A stretch of DNA of 64,000 nt from an uncultured Flavobacteriales bacterium (GCA_913056345.1 CAJXMH010000004.1:85790-149789), one strand, 5' to 3'; counted from the stretch's first letter, positions 34,728 through 44,522 are shown. The notes: generated by a model from the letters alone, not told the origin. Translations and numbers: made by a program.

Positions 34728-35546
34728 ATGAAGCGCATTTGTATCATAGGTTTAGGTTGGCTTGGTGAAAGTCTAGCCCATTTTTACAGCTCCAAAGGAT
34801 ATGAAATTACAGGAACAGTAAGCTCGGAGGAGAAGGCCAAAAGTCTGAGTCAAGATCAGCTGAAGGTGATACCCTTTGCTTTAGCGACTGATCCTCATGA
34901 TCTCATTCAACAAATAGATATATCAAGTTTTGATTTTCTTGTGCTGACTCTTCCTCCATCTGCTTTAAAAACGAACTTTGCAAAGCACTTTATTGGTCTT
35001 GTTCAAGTAATTCGAGCAGCACATCCTGATTTACCGCTATTGTATACCTCTTCAACCTCTGTATACGGAAATCAATCAGGTAAATTGAATGAAGAGCGTG
35101 TGCTATTACCTCAATCAAATAATGCACATGAACTTGTTAAGATTGAGCGCTTTATGTTAGAACAATTGGATAACTGTTACACCTTACGTTTAGGCGGCTT
35201 AGTTGGCGGTAGGAGACATCCAGTCCATTTTTTGAAAGGCAGAAGCGCTTTAAGTAACCCCCAAGCAAAGGTCAATTTGGTTCATAGAGAGGATGTAGTT
35301 CAAGCCATTGCTATGATCGAAGAAAAGAAACCTCCATTTGGAGCTTACAATCTTGTTTGCCCCAAGCACCCAACTAGAGCTGATTTTTATATCACGGTTG
35401 CAGAAAATCTTCATTTAAGTCTTCCTAAATTTGAGGCAAATAATCAGACTAGCGGAAAAGAGGTTGTTCCCAGTAAAATAATTGAATGCGGCTTTACCTT
35501 TAAGTATCATTCACCATTTGACTTTCCAGAGTCGAAAGCATTATGA
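34728..35546 (+). CDS. NAD(P)-dependent epimerase/SDR-like protein
   Basis: The 272-residue protein begins with a Rossmann motif (ICIIGLGWLGESLAHFY) and has the features of the extended SDR family shortened at the active site (YTSSTSVYGNQSG with a Ser-Thr-Tyr centre, EERVLLPQ). This is the YeeZ-like group, for which no defined reaction is known to me. It overlaps the next gene by four bases (ATGA), so the two are translationally coupled. Confidence 0.75.
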   Translation: MKRICIIGLGWLGESLAHFYSSKGYEITGTVSSEEKAKSLSQDQLKVIPFALATDPHDLIQQIDISSFDFLVLTLPPSALKTNFAKHFIGLVQVIRAAHPDLPLLYTSSTSVYGNQSGKLNEERVLLPQSNNAHELVKIERFMLEQLDNCYTLRLGGLVGGRRHPVHFLKGRSALSNPQAKVNLVHREDVVQAIAMIEEKKPPFGAYNLVCPKHPTRADFYITVAENLHLSLPKFEANNQTSGKEVVPSKIIECGFTFKYHSPFDFPESKAL

Positions 35547-36250
35547 AAAAGAAAATTGCGACTATTATAGCTGTTGTATTATTAAGCTTTAGCCAGTTAA
35601 AGGCTCAGCTTAATGAGATTGGTATAAACGTCGGGCTCGTGGCTTCCCGTTATACCGTAGGTGAGAATTTTCCCAATGACTTTACCATAATTTCACAAGG
35701 GAGAATTTCAACAGGCTACACTGCAGGAGCACAGTGGATGATTGGACCGCCTAGAGATCAGAAATTGCCTTATTTGAAGCTTGAACATGCTATGATGGTT
35801 GAAGCAAACTTTGGCCGCATAGGGGGAAATATTAATTTTCAGACTAGGCCTTCTGGAAACACTAAACCTACAAGCAACGAATTGACTTTTGTCAACTATC
35901 AAGTTGATGTTGCAGCCATGTACATGGCAAAACTTAATCGGTTTTATATGCTGATAGGAGCAGGAGTGACGAACCATTTGTTTAGAGGGGTAAAAGTGGG
36001 CGCTGCAAATGAATTTCGCTCTGCTAATAACCAGCTCAACGAATTTTATTTTAGCAGTATGATTGGAGTTGGGGCCAAGATCGATCGTTTTTTAGTTACA
36101 GGAAGGTATCAATTGGCCTTGACAGAATTTGGTAAACCTACTGCTCTAATTCCCACCGATATTAATTCGCATCAACTAAGAATAGGAGTAGCTTACTTTT
36201 TGATTGAAAAGCATAGAGGTAAGAATTGGGGAAGTATTTACTACGATTAA
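35543..36250 (+). CDS. Outer-membrane beta-barrel protein
   Basis: A signal peptide (MKKKIATIIAVVLLSFSQLKAQ, cleaved after Ala21) precedes about 210 residues of alternating strands with aromatic girdles (VNYQVDVAAMYMA, FYFSSMIGVGAK, RYQLALTEFG), as expected for an 8-stranded barrel. PorT-like families are comparable, but I see no specific motif. Coupled to the SDR gene by ATGA; convergent with the THUMP-like gene, two bases away. Confidence 0.65.
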   Translation: MKKKIATIIAVVLLSFSQLKAQLNEIGINVGLVASRYTVGENFPNDFTIISQGRISTGYTAGAQWMIGPPRDQKLPYLKLEHAMMVEANFGRIGGNINFQTRPSGNTKPTSNELTFVNYQVDVAAMYMAKLNRFYMLIGAGVTNHLFRGVKVGAANEFRSANNQLNEFYFSSMIGVGAKIDRFLVTGRYQLALTEFGKPTALIPTDINSHQLRIGVAYFLIEKHRGKNWGSIYYD

Positions 36251-36251
36251 C

Positions 36252-37409
36252 TTAATTGATTAGCTCACCCGTTATAAAGATGCGCTTATCATTATTCAAA
36301 GTACAAGCATAACAATAAGACTTAAGAGATTCCTTGATCTTGTATTTTTTCCTGATCTGTGCTACGCTTAGCGGGAAGTTACGTTTTACAACATTTGCCG
36401 ATTGGCACTTTCCATTTTGAGGGTTTCCCCACCAATCAATTTTAATTATTCTTCCCGGAAATTCTTTTTCAAGCCTTTCAGAAGTATACAGATGAGTATG
36501 TTGGGCTAATTTGTATAGCTTAAAATCAGCTGCAATTTTTTTAAATGCTCCAGCTTTCAAAATAGATGCGTTTGGCTCATAAAGGTAGTTGAGTGGTTCG
36601 TGAAAGTAAACGGCAGAAGCTTCCTCTTCTTCAAACTTAAAGCTGTAGTTAATCTTTACTGATCCTTTTAGATCTATGGCTTTGATCCTTGCTCCACCTT
36701 GATGCGCTTTATTGATGAACGCCAGCACCTCTTTGCATTCGTTTTTTACTCCAATTACCTGTATTTCTTCACATTGGCTAATTTGCTTCAGGACATCCTT
36801 AAGGTCAATTAGAGGAGATAATTTGATTAAAATATTCTCAGACAGTTGAAGAAGGTTTGGCAACAAATCCAATACATTAGGTTCACAGTCTTCAATTCGG
36901 TGAAACCTCTTTTCTTTTTTGCGCCGATCAGGATCAAGATAAAGCCAATCAAATTTTTCACTTGTTTGTTTTAAAAAGTCTTCTGCATTACCTTGCTTGC
37001 AAATCATATTTTCCAAGCCCATTAGCTTGGCATTCTGTTCTGCTAGCCCAACAAGTTCAGCTTTTCGTTCAAGGTAATATACAGCTTCGAACTTTTGTGC
37101 AAAAAAGAAGCTATCGACTCCCATGCCTCCGCTGAGATCAGCCATTCTTTTTCCTGCTATTTGCTGTGCTTTATGTCGGGCAGTTATTTCTGAGGATGCT
37201 TGCTCTATCGCCCTCTTACTAGGGTAAAGGAATTTTTCTAAATCCAATAAGAATGGGAATTTTTCTTTAGCCTTTTGCTTGCCGTTTATTTGCTGAAGAA
37301 TAAATTCTTTAGCAGCATTATTTTGCTTGGCAAGCTTTAAGGCAAGTTGGTTTGGATCCTGCGCTTGATTTTCTTCAATGAAATCCCAAACAGCATCAGG
37401 GTAGTTCAT
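36252..37409 (-). CDS. SAM-dependent methyltransferase with THUMP-like domain
   Basis: The 385-residue protein contains a Rossmann methyltransferase domain (MADLSGGMGVDSFFF, near 93-107; EDFLKQTSEKFDWLYLDPDRRKKE with the DPDRR motif near 166-175) and a C-terminal 100 residues related to THUMP-like domains of RNA methyltransferases. It belongs to a Bacteroidota group annotated only as THUMP-like. An RNA substrate is inferred. Its 5' end overlaps the 3' end of the DUF4159 gene by 14 bases. Confidence 0.8.
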   Translation of the reverse strand: MNYPDAVWDFIEENQAQDPNQLALKLAKQNNAAKEFILQQINGKQKAKEKFPFLLDLEKFLYPSKRAIEQASSEITARHKAQQIAGKRMADLSGGMGVDSFFFAQKFEAVYYLERKAELVGLAEQNAKLMGLENMICKQGNAEDFLKQTSEKFDWLYLDPDRRKKEKRFHRIEDCEPNVLDLLPNLLQLSENILIKLSPLIDLKDVLKQISQCEEIQVIGVKNECKEVLAFINKAHQGGARIKAIDLKGSVKINYSFKFEEEEASAVYFHEPLNYLYEPNASILKAGAFKKIAADFKLYKLAQHTHLYTSERLEKEFPGRIIKIDWWGNPQNGKCQSANVVKRNFPLSVAQIRKKYKIKESLKSYCYACTLNNDKRIFITGELIN

Positions 37410-38064
37410 TCCCTCCTAAAAAAACAAAAGTTAGAATGTTGGCACCCATCTCTAGGGCTTTTCTTCGGATTTCTTCAGAGTCATTGTGGACTTCGGGGTC
37501 TTCCCATCCGTCTCCAAGGTCTGCTTCATAGGTATAGAAGAGCAGCAGACGACCGTTCTTTATTATTCCCAAACCTTGTGGCGGTTTTTTATCATGCTCG
37601 TGAACCTTAGGCAAGCCATTTCTAAAGTTAAAAGCAGCCGAATAAATAGGATGGTCATAAGGAAGCTCCACCAACTTTTCATTCGGAAAGATCTTTTTAA
37701 GTTCCCTTCTGACGAATTGATCCATCCCATAATTATCATCAATGTGTAGAAAACCTCCCGCCAAAAGATAGTTCCGCAAATTAGTTACCTCTTGCTCATT
37801 AAATACAACATTTCCATGACCGGTCATGTGTACCAATGGGTAATTGAAAATTTCGGGGCTTGAAGCTTCAACGATTGCTTGTTCTTGAGAAATAGTAGTT
37901 TTCAGTTCACGGTTACAAAAATTGATCAAATTTGGTAGTGATGTTTCCAGGTTTGCATACCAATCTCCACCTCCTTGATATTTTAATACGGCTAACTGAA
38001 AACCATCTTGGGCAAAGAGGTTGAGTTGCAGTAGCAGAAATAAAAAACACATTATTTTACTCAT
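37396..38064 (-). CDS. DUF4159 protein
   Basis: I use the ATG at 38064, which gives a signal peptide (MSKIMCFLFLLLQLNLFAQ) and overlaps the rsmE stop as ATGAGTAA; the open frame to 38091 adds nine residues without a signal. The 222 residues match DUF4159: LPNLINFCNRELKTTISQEQ, FNYPLVHMTGHGNV, and GGFLHIDDNYGMDQ. The Asp/His pattern suggests metal binding, but no function is known to me. It is between two RNA-modifying genes, translated with rsmE. Confidence 0.8.
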   Translation of the reverse strand: MSKIMCFLFLLLQLNLFAQDGFQLAVLKYQGGGDWYANLETSLPNLINFCNRELKTTISQEQAIVEASSPEIFNYPLVHMTGHGNVVFNEQEVTNLRNYLLAGGFLHIDDNYGMDQFVRRELKKIFPNEKLVELPYDHPIYSAAFNFRNGLPKVHEHDKKPPQGLGIIKNGRLLLFYTYEADLGDGWEDPEVHNDSEEIRRKALEMGANILTFVFLGGNELP

Positions 38065-38761
38065 CTCGCAAATGTAAGGTATGTGTAGCAACTATAGCGG
38101 CAGTTTCAGTGCGTAGTCTGCTTGTACTTAAGCTGACAGGCTTGATTCCTGTAGCTATGGCTTGTTTGACCTCTTGCTCTGAAAAATCTCCTTCAGGACC
38201 AATCAAAATAATGGCATCTTGAACGTTTTGAGCAGCTTTGATCAGCGGGAGTTTATCTGCATCCTCATAACAATGGGCAATAAATTTAGCAGCACTTTTG
38301 TTTTGCTCAATAAAGGCTGAAAAGGGTACCATTTCATCTAAATCCGGAAAAAGTAGCTTTCTCGATTGTTTGGCAGCGCTTTTAATGATCCGCAGTTGCC
38401 TTTCGATCTTCAAATTTTTTCGTTCTGAATTGTCGCAAAGGATGGGACTAATTCGGTCTATGCCAATTTCAGTTGCCTTTTCTAAAAAAGTTTCCCACCG
38501 GCTAAGGTTCTTGGTTGGGGCAACGACCAAATGGATTCCAAAACGTTTGTCTTCTTTTTGGACCAGTTTAAGATCAGTCAGTTTTACTGCTTTGGGTGAA
38601 GCCTCTTTTACTCTTGCTATGAAAAGCTTTCCATTACCGTCAAAAACTTCTACTTCATCGCCCTCTTTTAGACGCAGTACTTTGGCTAGGTGACGTGATT
38701 CATCAGGGTCTAAAACCGCTTCAGTATCACTTAAATTATTGGAATAAAACCGATGCATCAA
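38057..38761 (-). CDS. rsmE: 16S rRNA m3U1498 methyltransferase RsmE
   Basis: RsmE methylates N3 of U1498 in 16S rRNA. The 234-residue protein has the PUA-like N-terminal start MHRFYSNNLSDTEAVL and a SPOUT knot: ILIGPEGDFSEQEVKQAI and SLSTSRLRTETAAIVATH near the C-terminus. Length is standard. The stop overlaps the DUF4159 start; both seem to share a transcript. Confidence 0.93.
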   Translation of the reverse strand: MMHRFYSNNLSDTEAVLDPDESRHLAKVLRLKEGDEVEVFDGNGKLFIARVKEASPKAVKLTDLKLVQKEDKRFGIHLVVAPTKNLSRWETFLEKATEIGIDRISPILCDNSERKNLKIERQLRIIKSAAKQSRKLLFPDLDEMVPFSAFIEQNKSAAKFIAHCYEDADKLPLIKAAQNVQDAIILIGPEGDFSEQEVKQAIATGIKPVSLSTSRLRTETAAIVATHTLHLRDE

Positions 38762-38824
38762 CCTTCGTTTTTGATCACAAACGGCAAGAACTTACTTTGT
38801 TTGTCGCAAATGGCTAACAGAGAT

Positions 38825-39319
38825 CTAGTCATGTTTCGGAGAGGAATATTTTTCAATTACGGCTTTTAACTCTGTGGCATTTTGTGTTCCAATTAAGAGC
38901 GGTTTTTTATCAGTGAAGTAAAGCTTTAAGCCCATATTGCCTTTTACGTTTAGGGCTTTTCCTTTACTGCCAAAAGTGTAGCGGTATCCCCATCCTCCAT
39001 AGTCTTGAATGGGAGAGTATTTGATAACTTCTGCTTTTTCAATAGCCGTCCAAGGGATACTTTTTTCTTTCCAAATAAGCGGCCAGAAGGAATAATGAAC
39101 TCCTTTTTCATCAATGCGACTTTTTAAGGTCATGCTTTTTAAGAAGATGATCACTAAAACAAGAACCCCATAAGTAAGCAAAAGAGAGGGCCATGCTTCG
39201 GCGCGCAGTTGATCATTGGCGTAAAAGGCCGCAGTTGAGCCTAAAGCGCCTGCGATAATAATGAGCCAAATCCACCATTGGGTAAATTGTTGCTCTTCTG
39301 TGAAAACTGGTTTAGACAC
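38825..39319 (-). CDS. Membrane protein with PH-like domain
   Basis: The 164-residue protein has two membrane helices (about 13-33 and 45-62) followed by a soluble beta domain (GVHYSFWPLIWKEKSIPWTAIEKAEV, GGWGYRYT, KGNMGLKLYFTDKKPLLIGTQ). The core KEKSIPW...GGWGYR...YFTDKKPLLIGTQ is like the bacterial PH (DUF6141-like) proteins. No function is known to me. It has its own upstream region of 63 bases before rsmE and is divergent from the thioredoxin-like gene. Confidence 0.65.
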   Translation of the reverse strand: MSKPVFTEEQQFTQWWIWLIIIAGALGSTAAFYANDQLRAEAWPSLLLTYGVLVLVIIFLKSMTLKSRIDEKGVHYSFWPLIWKEKSIPWTAIEKAEVIKYSPIQDYGGWGYRYTFGSKGKALNVKGNMGLKLYFTDKKPLLIGTQNATELKAVIEKYSSPKHD

Positions 39320-39378
39320 GCTGAAAAGGATAATAAATAAAAAACGAATTTACGTATCTTGTGAATTAATCAATTATT

Positions 39379-40539
39379 ATGGGAGGACAACTTCAGTTAT
39401 TTTCAATAGTCATATTTCTCTTTTTCGCTTGCGAAAAACCCTTACCAACAAAAGAGGAGTTCGCTCAAAATATTGAAGAGCAATATTCAGCACATTCTTC
39501 AATGTCTTACATGGCTGACTTTCAAATGAAGTTTTATAGTAGCACAGATACGGTCAGAAAACTAGCGAAGGTGCATTTACTCCCCTTAGCAGAGGACACC
39601 AATTTCAAGGGAATGATTTGGATCGAACAAGATACCACGATCCGTTTTTACGATGGGAAGCAATCCTATTTAATTTATCCAAATCAAGAGAAAATAATCA
39701 AGTTCCCTGAAGGAGCTAATTTTATTTTCACCGGAAACGTAATCGGAGATGTGGTCGATATTTATTTTTTAAAACCTGAACGAATTCATAAAGGGGTGGC
39801 CGATACAAGCATAAATAGCTCCTTTTCACAGGTGAAATTTGAAGAGGAAAATTGTTATTTATTGGAGTATGATTTTCCCGATACAGAAAGTTACCATGGA
39901 GCTTGGAAAAAGGTGTGGTTCCGTACTGATGATTATTCGCTCAGACGCATGCAAACTTATTTTGAAAGTGAAGGAGAAGTGCAATACCAAGAATGGAACA
40001 TCAGCCAAGTAAGCTATGACCAAGTGAGTGAAGCAGATCTGAAGGCTAGATTTGATTCTTTATCTGATCGTTATAGCCTTGAAGATTACGAACCTACTAA
40101 GCGAGATTCGTTGGATTATGGACAAGCTTTTCCGCAAATAGAAGGGTATCGTTATCCAAATTCCACGACTTTAGATTGGGATAGCTTGAAAGGAAGATGG
40201 ACTCTAGTTGATTTTTGGTACATGGACTGCCCGCCTTGCCAAGATGCTATCCCAGTATTGAATGAGCTAGCAGACCGTTATCCAAAGTTGGCAGTAATAG
40301 GCCTTAATCCATACGATAACAATGAAAAAAACTTAGGCCGAATGCCAAAATTCTTATCCTACCACCCTATGAATTACCCTTCTTATTTTATTGAGCGAAA
40401 AATGCCTCAAAAGGCAAAGGTGTTTGCTTATCCCACACTATTTCTTTTAAATCCTGAATTAGAAGTTGAGATGATCAAGTTAGGTTATGGAGAGAATACA
40501 GAATTCTATTTAGATAGTTTGATACAAGCCAAGCTATAA
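39379..40539 (+). CDS. Thioredoxin-fold lipoprotein (TlpA/redoxin family)
   Basis: A lipobox (LFFAC, Cys18) anchors this 386-residue protein. The middle third (30-240) is a beta-rich domain, like the LolA-type or DUF4369-like fold, and the C-terminal 130 residues are a thioredoxin domain with the CxxC motif DCPPC (Cys284, Cys287) after LVDFWYM. It is probably a periplasmic thiol-disulfide reductase involved in cytochrome maturation or oxidative stress. It ends 56 bases before accC, without a visible terminator. Confidence 0.82.
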   Translation: MGGQLQLFSIVIFLFFACEKPLPTKEEFAQNIEEQYSAHSSMSYMADFQMKFYSSTDTVRKLAKVHLLPLAEDTNFKGMIWIEQDTTIRFYDGKQSYLIYPNQEKIIKFPEGANFIFTGNVIGDVVDIYFLKPERIHKGVADTSINSSFSQVKFEEENCYLLEYDFPDTESYHGAWKKVWFRTDDYSLRRMQTYFESEGEVQYQEWNISQVSYDQVSEADLKARFDSLSDRYSLEDYEPTKRDSLDYGQAFPQIEGYRYPNSTTLDWDSLKGRWTLVDFWYMDCPPCQDAIPVLNELADRYPKLAVIGLNPYDNNEKNLGRMPKFLSYHPMNYPSYFIERKMPQKAKVFAYPTLFLLNPELEVEMIKLGYGENTEFYLDSLIQAKL

Positions 40540-40595
40540 TTCGGCTTTCTCATCTGCCTACATCTCCTTAATTTAGCCAAGCTAAAAAAACAACG

Positions 40596-42077
40596 ATGAA
40601 AAAGATCTTAGTAGCCAATCGAGGAGAAATTGCTTTACGTGTAATGCGAACCGCCAAGGAGATGGGAATCAAAACTGTTGCAGTTTTTTCTGAAGCAGAT
40701 CGCGATGCTTTGTTCGTGCGTTTTGCTGATGAGGCAGTCTGTATCGGACCACCCGCTTCTGCTGACTCCTATTTGCGGATTGATAAGATCTTAAAAGTGT
40801 GTCAAGACCTTGGAGTTGATGGAATACATCCTGGATACGGCTTCCTATCTGAGAATGCAGACTTTGCACGCCAAGTTTCAGAAGCTGGTCTTATCTTAAT
40901 TGGCCCCTCTCCTGAAGCCATGGAGCTAATGGGAAGCAAGCTAGCTGCTAAGGCTGCCGTGAAAAAATATGATATACCTTTAGTGCCTGGCACTGATGAG
41001 GCGGTAACCGATGTGGAGGAGGCTGCTCGAATTGCCTCCGAAATTGGTTTTCCAATTTTAGTAAAAGCTTCTGCCGGTGGCGGTGGTAAAGGAATGCGTA
41101 TCGTAGAAAAAGCAGAAGATTTTAAAGAACAGATGGACCGTGCAGTTTCTGAAGCTAAGTCGGCCTTTGGTGACGGAGCGGTTTTTATTGAACGTTTTGT
41201 GGGTTCACCACGGCACATTGAAATTCAGATTTTAGCCGATCAAGAGGGCAATGTGGTCTACTTATTCGAGCGCGAGTGCTCGATTCAAAGACGTCACCAA
41301 AAGGTGATAGAAGAAGCTCCTTCTGCAGTTCTTACGCCTGAATTAAGAAAGGAAATGGGCGAAGCAGCAGTGCGTGTAGCCAAAAGTTGCAATTACGTAG
41401 GAGCGGGAACAGTTGAGTTTCTACTTGATGAGAATCACCGCTTTTACTTTTTAGAAATGAATACCCGCTTGCAGGTTGAGCATCCTGTTACCGAACAAAT
41501 TACTGGAATTGACCTCGTGCGCGAGCAGATTAACATCGCCAGAGGAGAGAAACTCTCATTTGCCCAAGAGGATTTGAGTATTAACGGACATGCCTTTGAA
41601 GTGCGCGTGTATGCTGAAGATCCTGAGAATAACTTTTTACCTGATATTGGAAAGTTAAAAACGTATACACGTCCACAAGGATTAGGGGTTCGGGTTGATG
41701 ATGGATTTGAAGAAGGTATGCAGATTCCGATTTATTACGATCCGATGATCGCAAAGCTGGTCACTTTTGGAAAAAATAGGGAAGAAGCAAGGCAAAGAAT
41801 GCTCCGCGCAATTGATGAGTATCAAATTAGTGGAGTAAAAACCACCCTTTCTTTCTGCAAATTTACTCTACAACATGAGTCTTTTATTAGCGGGAAGTTT
41901 GATACCAACTTTGTGAAACACCATTTTAAACCTGAATACCTGCATGAGTATCGTGCAGAAGAAGCCAATATTGCTGCGATTTTGGCAGCAAAGTTGGTTG
42001 AGCAGAATGTCCAAACTAAGGCCTCAGTTACACCTGCCAAGAAGCGCAGTAAGTGGAGGGCAAATCGCCTGAACTAG
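40596..42077 (+). CDS. accC: Biotin carboxylase (acetyl-CoA carboxylase subunit)
   Basis: AccC carboxylates biotin on AccB with ATP and bicarbonate, the first step of fatty acid synthesis. The protein shows KKILVANRGEIALRV, the ATP-grasp loop KASAGGGGKGMRIVE, HIEIQIL, the signature RECSIQRRHQKVIEEAPS and EMNTRLQVEHPVTE. It is 493 residues, about 45 more than E. coli AccC; the extra residues are a Lys/Ala-rich C-terminal tail (KASVTPAKKRSKWRANR), not a biotin-carrier domain. accB is not beside it. Confidence 0.94.
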   Translation: MKKILVANRGEIALRVMRTAKEMGIKTVAVFSEADRDALFVRFADEAVCIGPPASADSYLRIDKILKVCQDLGVDGIHPGYGFLSENADFARQVSEAGLILIGPSPEAMELMGSKLAAKAAVKKYDIPLVPGTDEAVTDVEEAARIASEIGFPILVKASAGGGGKGMRIVEKAEDFKEQMDRAVSEAKSAFGDGAVFIERFVGSPRHIEIQILADQEGNVVYLFERECSIQRRHQKVIEEAPSAVLTPELRKEMGEAAVRVAKSCNYVGAGTVEFLLDENHRFYFLEMNTRLQVEHPVTEQITGIDLVREQINIARGEKLSFAQEDLSINGHAFEVRVYAEDPENNFLPDIGKLKTYTRPQGLGVRVDDGFEEGMQIPIYYDPMIAKLVTFGKNREEARQRMLRAIDEYQISGVKTTLSFCKFTLQHESFISGKFDTNFVKHHFKPEYLHEYRAEEANIAAILAAKLVEQNVQTKASVTPAKKRSKWRANRLN

Positions 42078-42140
42078 TTCATCGTAACTTATTTTCCGCT
42101 ACTTAGCTCAACTTTCTCCTCTGCTTTGTGTTTCAAGGAC

Positions 42141-42377
42141 ATGAAGACAGTTAAGTTTATTGTTATAGGAGTCACCTTATTTTTATTTTTCTATGCTATA
42201 ATGCCGCATATGGGCGCAAGCTATGACTTGATGTTTACCTTCTTTATGATTGGTAACTTTCTAGTACTTTACATGGTTTATGCAGTACTCAAGTTTGGCG
42301 AAGAGTCGAAAGGAAGGTGGAGTGAAGGTGATTGGTATGATGATGTCAATAAAAAATATTCCAAGGCTAATGACTAA
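42141..42377 (+). CDS. Small two-helix membrane protein
   Basis: The 78-residue product has two hydrophobic segments (about 5-22 and 33-54) and an acidic C-terminus ending DWYDDVNKKY. I start at ATG 42141, just after AAGGAC, rather than the in-frame 42126. No family recognised. Its last bases overlap the convergent phosphatase gene by 11 bases. Confidence 0.6.
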   Translation: MKTVKFIVIGVTLFLFFYAIMPHMGASYDLMFTFFMIGNFLVLYMVYAVLKFGEESKGRWSEGDWYDDVNKKYSKAND

Positions 42378-43179
42378 TTGGTCGAGCGATGGAATGTATC
42401 TCTTTCAATAATTGATCTTTCAAATAAGAATTACAAACTATTATTTCTTTGCCTTCTAGCCAGTTTTGACCGCCTGAAAAATCATAAACTAATCCTCCAG
42501 CTTCCCTAACAATCAATGCACCTGCTGCCACATCCCAAGGGTGCAAACTATACTCAAAAAAAGCATCAAATCGACCACATGCAGTATAAGCTAAATCAAC
42601 TGCTGCAGATCCCATTCTTCTAACACCTCTACTTTTTTGAGCCATTGATTTCAACACTTTAAAGTAATCATCAATTCGATCATAATCATAATAAGGAAAT
42701 CCTGTTGCTATGAGTGAATTAGCTAAATCTTGATTTTGACTTAGGTGAATTTGGTCTTGGTTTAAAAATGCTCCTCCATCTTTCCAAGCAAAAAAGCATT
42801 CATCTTGGTTCACTTCATAAACTACACCTAAGACAATTTCTTTATTCATTTGCAGGGCAACGCTGACTGAGTAGACTGGCAGTCCATGAAGAAAGTTTGT
42901 GGTTCCATCCAAAGGGTCGATTATCCAATTGTAGACTTCACCCTTTTTATCAGCAGTACCTTCTTCGGCAATGAAACCAGATTCAGGTAAAAATTCACTA
43001 AGCGTCTTAACCAATCGTTCTTCAGCTTGTTTGTCAACATAACTCACCAAAGAATTCAATGACTTTTCTTCAATATCTGCCTTTTTGACCTGCCTTTCCT
43101 CAATTTTAATGTTCATGCCTACCTGTCGGCAGAGTTCTACAACATCGAGGGTGAGTTCTTTAAGGTTCATTGATTTCAA
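42367..43179 (-). CDS. Inositol-monophosphatase family phosphatase
   Basis: The 270-residue protein has all metal-binding motifs: FIAEEG (Glu72-73), the signature IIDPLDGTTNF (87-97, Asp88 and Asp91), and WDVAAGALIVREAGG (Asp216). Substrate could be inositol phosphate, 3'-phosphoadenosine 5'-phosphate or a sugar phosphate; the sequence does not tell. The ATG at 43170 (residue 4) is an equally plausible start. It is four bases downstream of lgt on the same strand, and probably co-transcribed with it. Confidence 0.9.
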   Translation of the reverse strand: MKSMNLKELTLDVVELCRQVGMNIKIEERQVKKADIEEKSLNSLVSYVDKQAEERLVKTLSEFLPESGFIAEEGTADKKGEVYNWIIDPLDGTTNFLHGLPVYSVSVALQMNKEIVLGVVYEVNQDECFFAWKDGGAFLNQDQIHLSQNQDLANSLIATGFPYYDYDRIDDYFKVLKSMAQKSRGVRRMGSAAVDLAYTACGRFDAFFEYSLHPWDVAAGALIVREAGGLVYDFSGGQNWLEGKEIIVCNSYLKDQLLKEIHSIARPISH

Positions 43180-43182
43180 GTT

Positions 43183-44361
43183 TTATTGATTTGGTTTAAA
43201 ACGATTAGGATTTTTACTGAAATAAAATATTCCTGCAAGCCCAATTAAAAACATTAGTACCGCAATGAGCTCTGCTTGGGTGGCTTCTATACCAAGAAAA
43301 TGATAGTCAGGATTAATGCGAATTTTTTCGATTAAAAAACGTTCAACCCCATTTAAGGCAAGGTAAAGGCTAAAAATGAAGCCAGGTATTCTTATTTTCT
43401 TTCTTAAACTCCAAAGGATGCCAAAGATTATAAAAGCCATGATGGTTTCATAAAACGGAGTGGGCCAAGCATTTCCTTCATAAACCATGCGGATTCCATT
43501 TTCAATATGCTCAACCGGTCTACCGGGTTCGCCTAAGTCTTTATTTAGAACATTACCTTGATAATCAAAAGCCCAAACCCAATCGGGAGCCCAGCTGAGC
43601 CATTCTGGTTTAGGGTTGGTATTTGGCATACCCCAATCACCGTCTCCAGACATTTGACAGCCTATTCTTCCTACTCCGTAGGCGGCCATTAAACCTGGAG
43701 CACAAGCATCTGCTACGTGAATCCATGTAAGCCCATTTTTAACTGCATAATAAAGTACAGCGCCACCGCCAACGATCAAACCGCCATAAATACTTAATCC
43801 ACTAAAAGAAACTAAAGCGCCGATAGGATCAGCTGCAAATTCTGAAAGATTTTCAAGATTGTGAAAGACCTTAGCACCTAGAATTCCGGCAATAGCTGCA
43901 ATCATGGTCATGTTCCCTACTAGCTCATGCGGACGCTGTAGTTCTTCAACCATCTTTGGTTCATCCAATCTGTCCTTCTCTTTTTCACGATACCTCTGAT
44001 AACCAAACAATACGGCTCCAATCAAGCCGAATAATGGATTCCCCTGAGTTGAAAATATGAAATGCTGTGGGTCAGCAACTAATGCATCATAATTAAAAAG
44101 GGCTTCACCAAGTTTAAAAAAGATGATAAAACCAATCAATGCATTAGATAAAACTTCAAAAGTGCTTGCTTTCTCACCAACTTTAATCTTTACCTTTTTT
44201 GCCTTTAACCATCCGAGTGATTCTTTGCGTTTTAACTCTTCAGTGAAGAAGTAAGCAGCAGTTAAAAAAGCTAGGGCGACGAAAAAACCAAAAGTAGGAA
44301 AGGGAAGTGGGATATAGAATCCAAAAAGGTCTTGGATGAGGTCTGATAGGGTTGGGTACAT
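43183..44361 (-). CDS. lgt: Prolipoprotein diacylglyceryl transferase
   Basis: Lgt attaches diacylglycerol to the lipobox Cys of prelipoproteins in the inner membrane. The multispanning protein carries the family motif YGVGRIGCQMSGDGDWG (near 230-246), GLSIYGGLIVGGGAVLYY, and C-terminal LYLALNGVERFLIEKIR. At 392 residues it is about 100 longer than E. coli Lgt, with extra cytoplasmic segments near residues 40-60 and 240-290, usual for Bacteroidota. A -7 box TACCTTTG (44382-44389, minus) lies about 20 bases before the ATG. Confidence 0.95.
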   Translation of the reverse strand: MYPTLSDLIQDLFGFYIPLPFPTFGFFVALAFLTAAYFFTEELKRKESLGWLKAKKVKIKVGEKASTFEVLSNALIGFIIFFKLGEALFNYDALVADPQHFIFSTQGNPLFGLIGAVLFGYQRYREKEKDRLDEPKMVEELQRPHELVGNMTMIAAIAGILGAKVFHNLENLSEFAADPIGALVSFSGLSIYGGLIVGGGAVLYYAVKNGLTWIHVADACAPGLMAAYGVGRIGCQMSGDGDWGMPNTNPKPEWLSWAPDWVWAFDYQGNVLNKDLGEPGRPVEHIENGIRMVYEGNAWPTPFYETIMAFIIFGILWSLRKKIRIPGFIFSLYLALNGVERFLIEKIRINPDYHFLGIEATQAELIAVLMFLIGLAGIFYFSKNPNRFKPNQ

Positions 44362-44475
44362 GGATTTTCGATATTGGCTGACAAAGGTAAGAAAGATGCA
44401 AAGAGAAATAAGCTAGCCTATCAGAGAAGAAATCATTTTTGATGCTGTAGATTTTATTTATTGAATCGATTTGAC

Positions 44476-44505
44476 ATAAAAAAAGCGAAGGAAGAACCTT
44501 CGCTT
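44476..44505 (-). terminator. Rho-independent terminator of the pyridoxamine-oxidase-like gene
   Basis: On the minus strand AAGCGAAGG/CCTTCGCTT (44483-44505) forms a nine-base-pair stem with a 5-base loop, followed by a T run (complement of the A tract at 44478-44482). Confidence 0.9.
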
Positions 44506-44522
44506 ATAAACTACAATGGAAT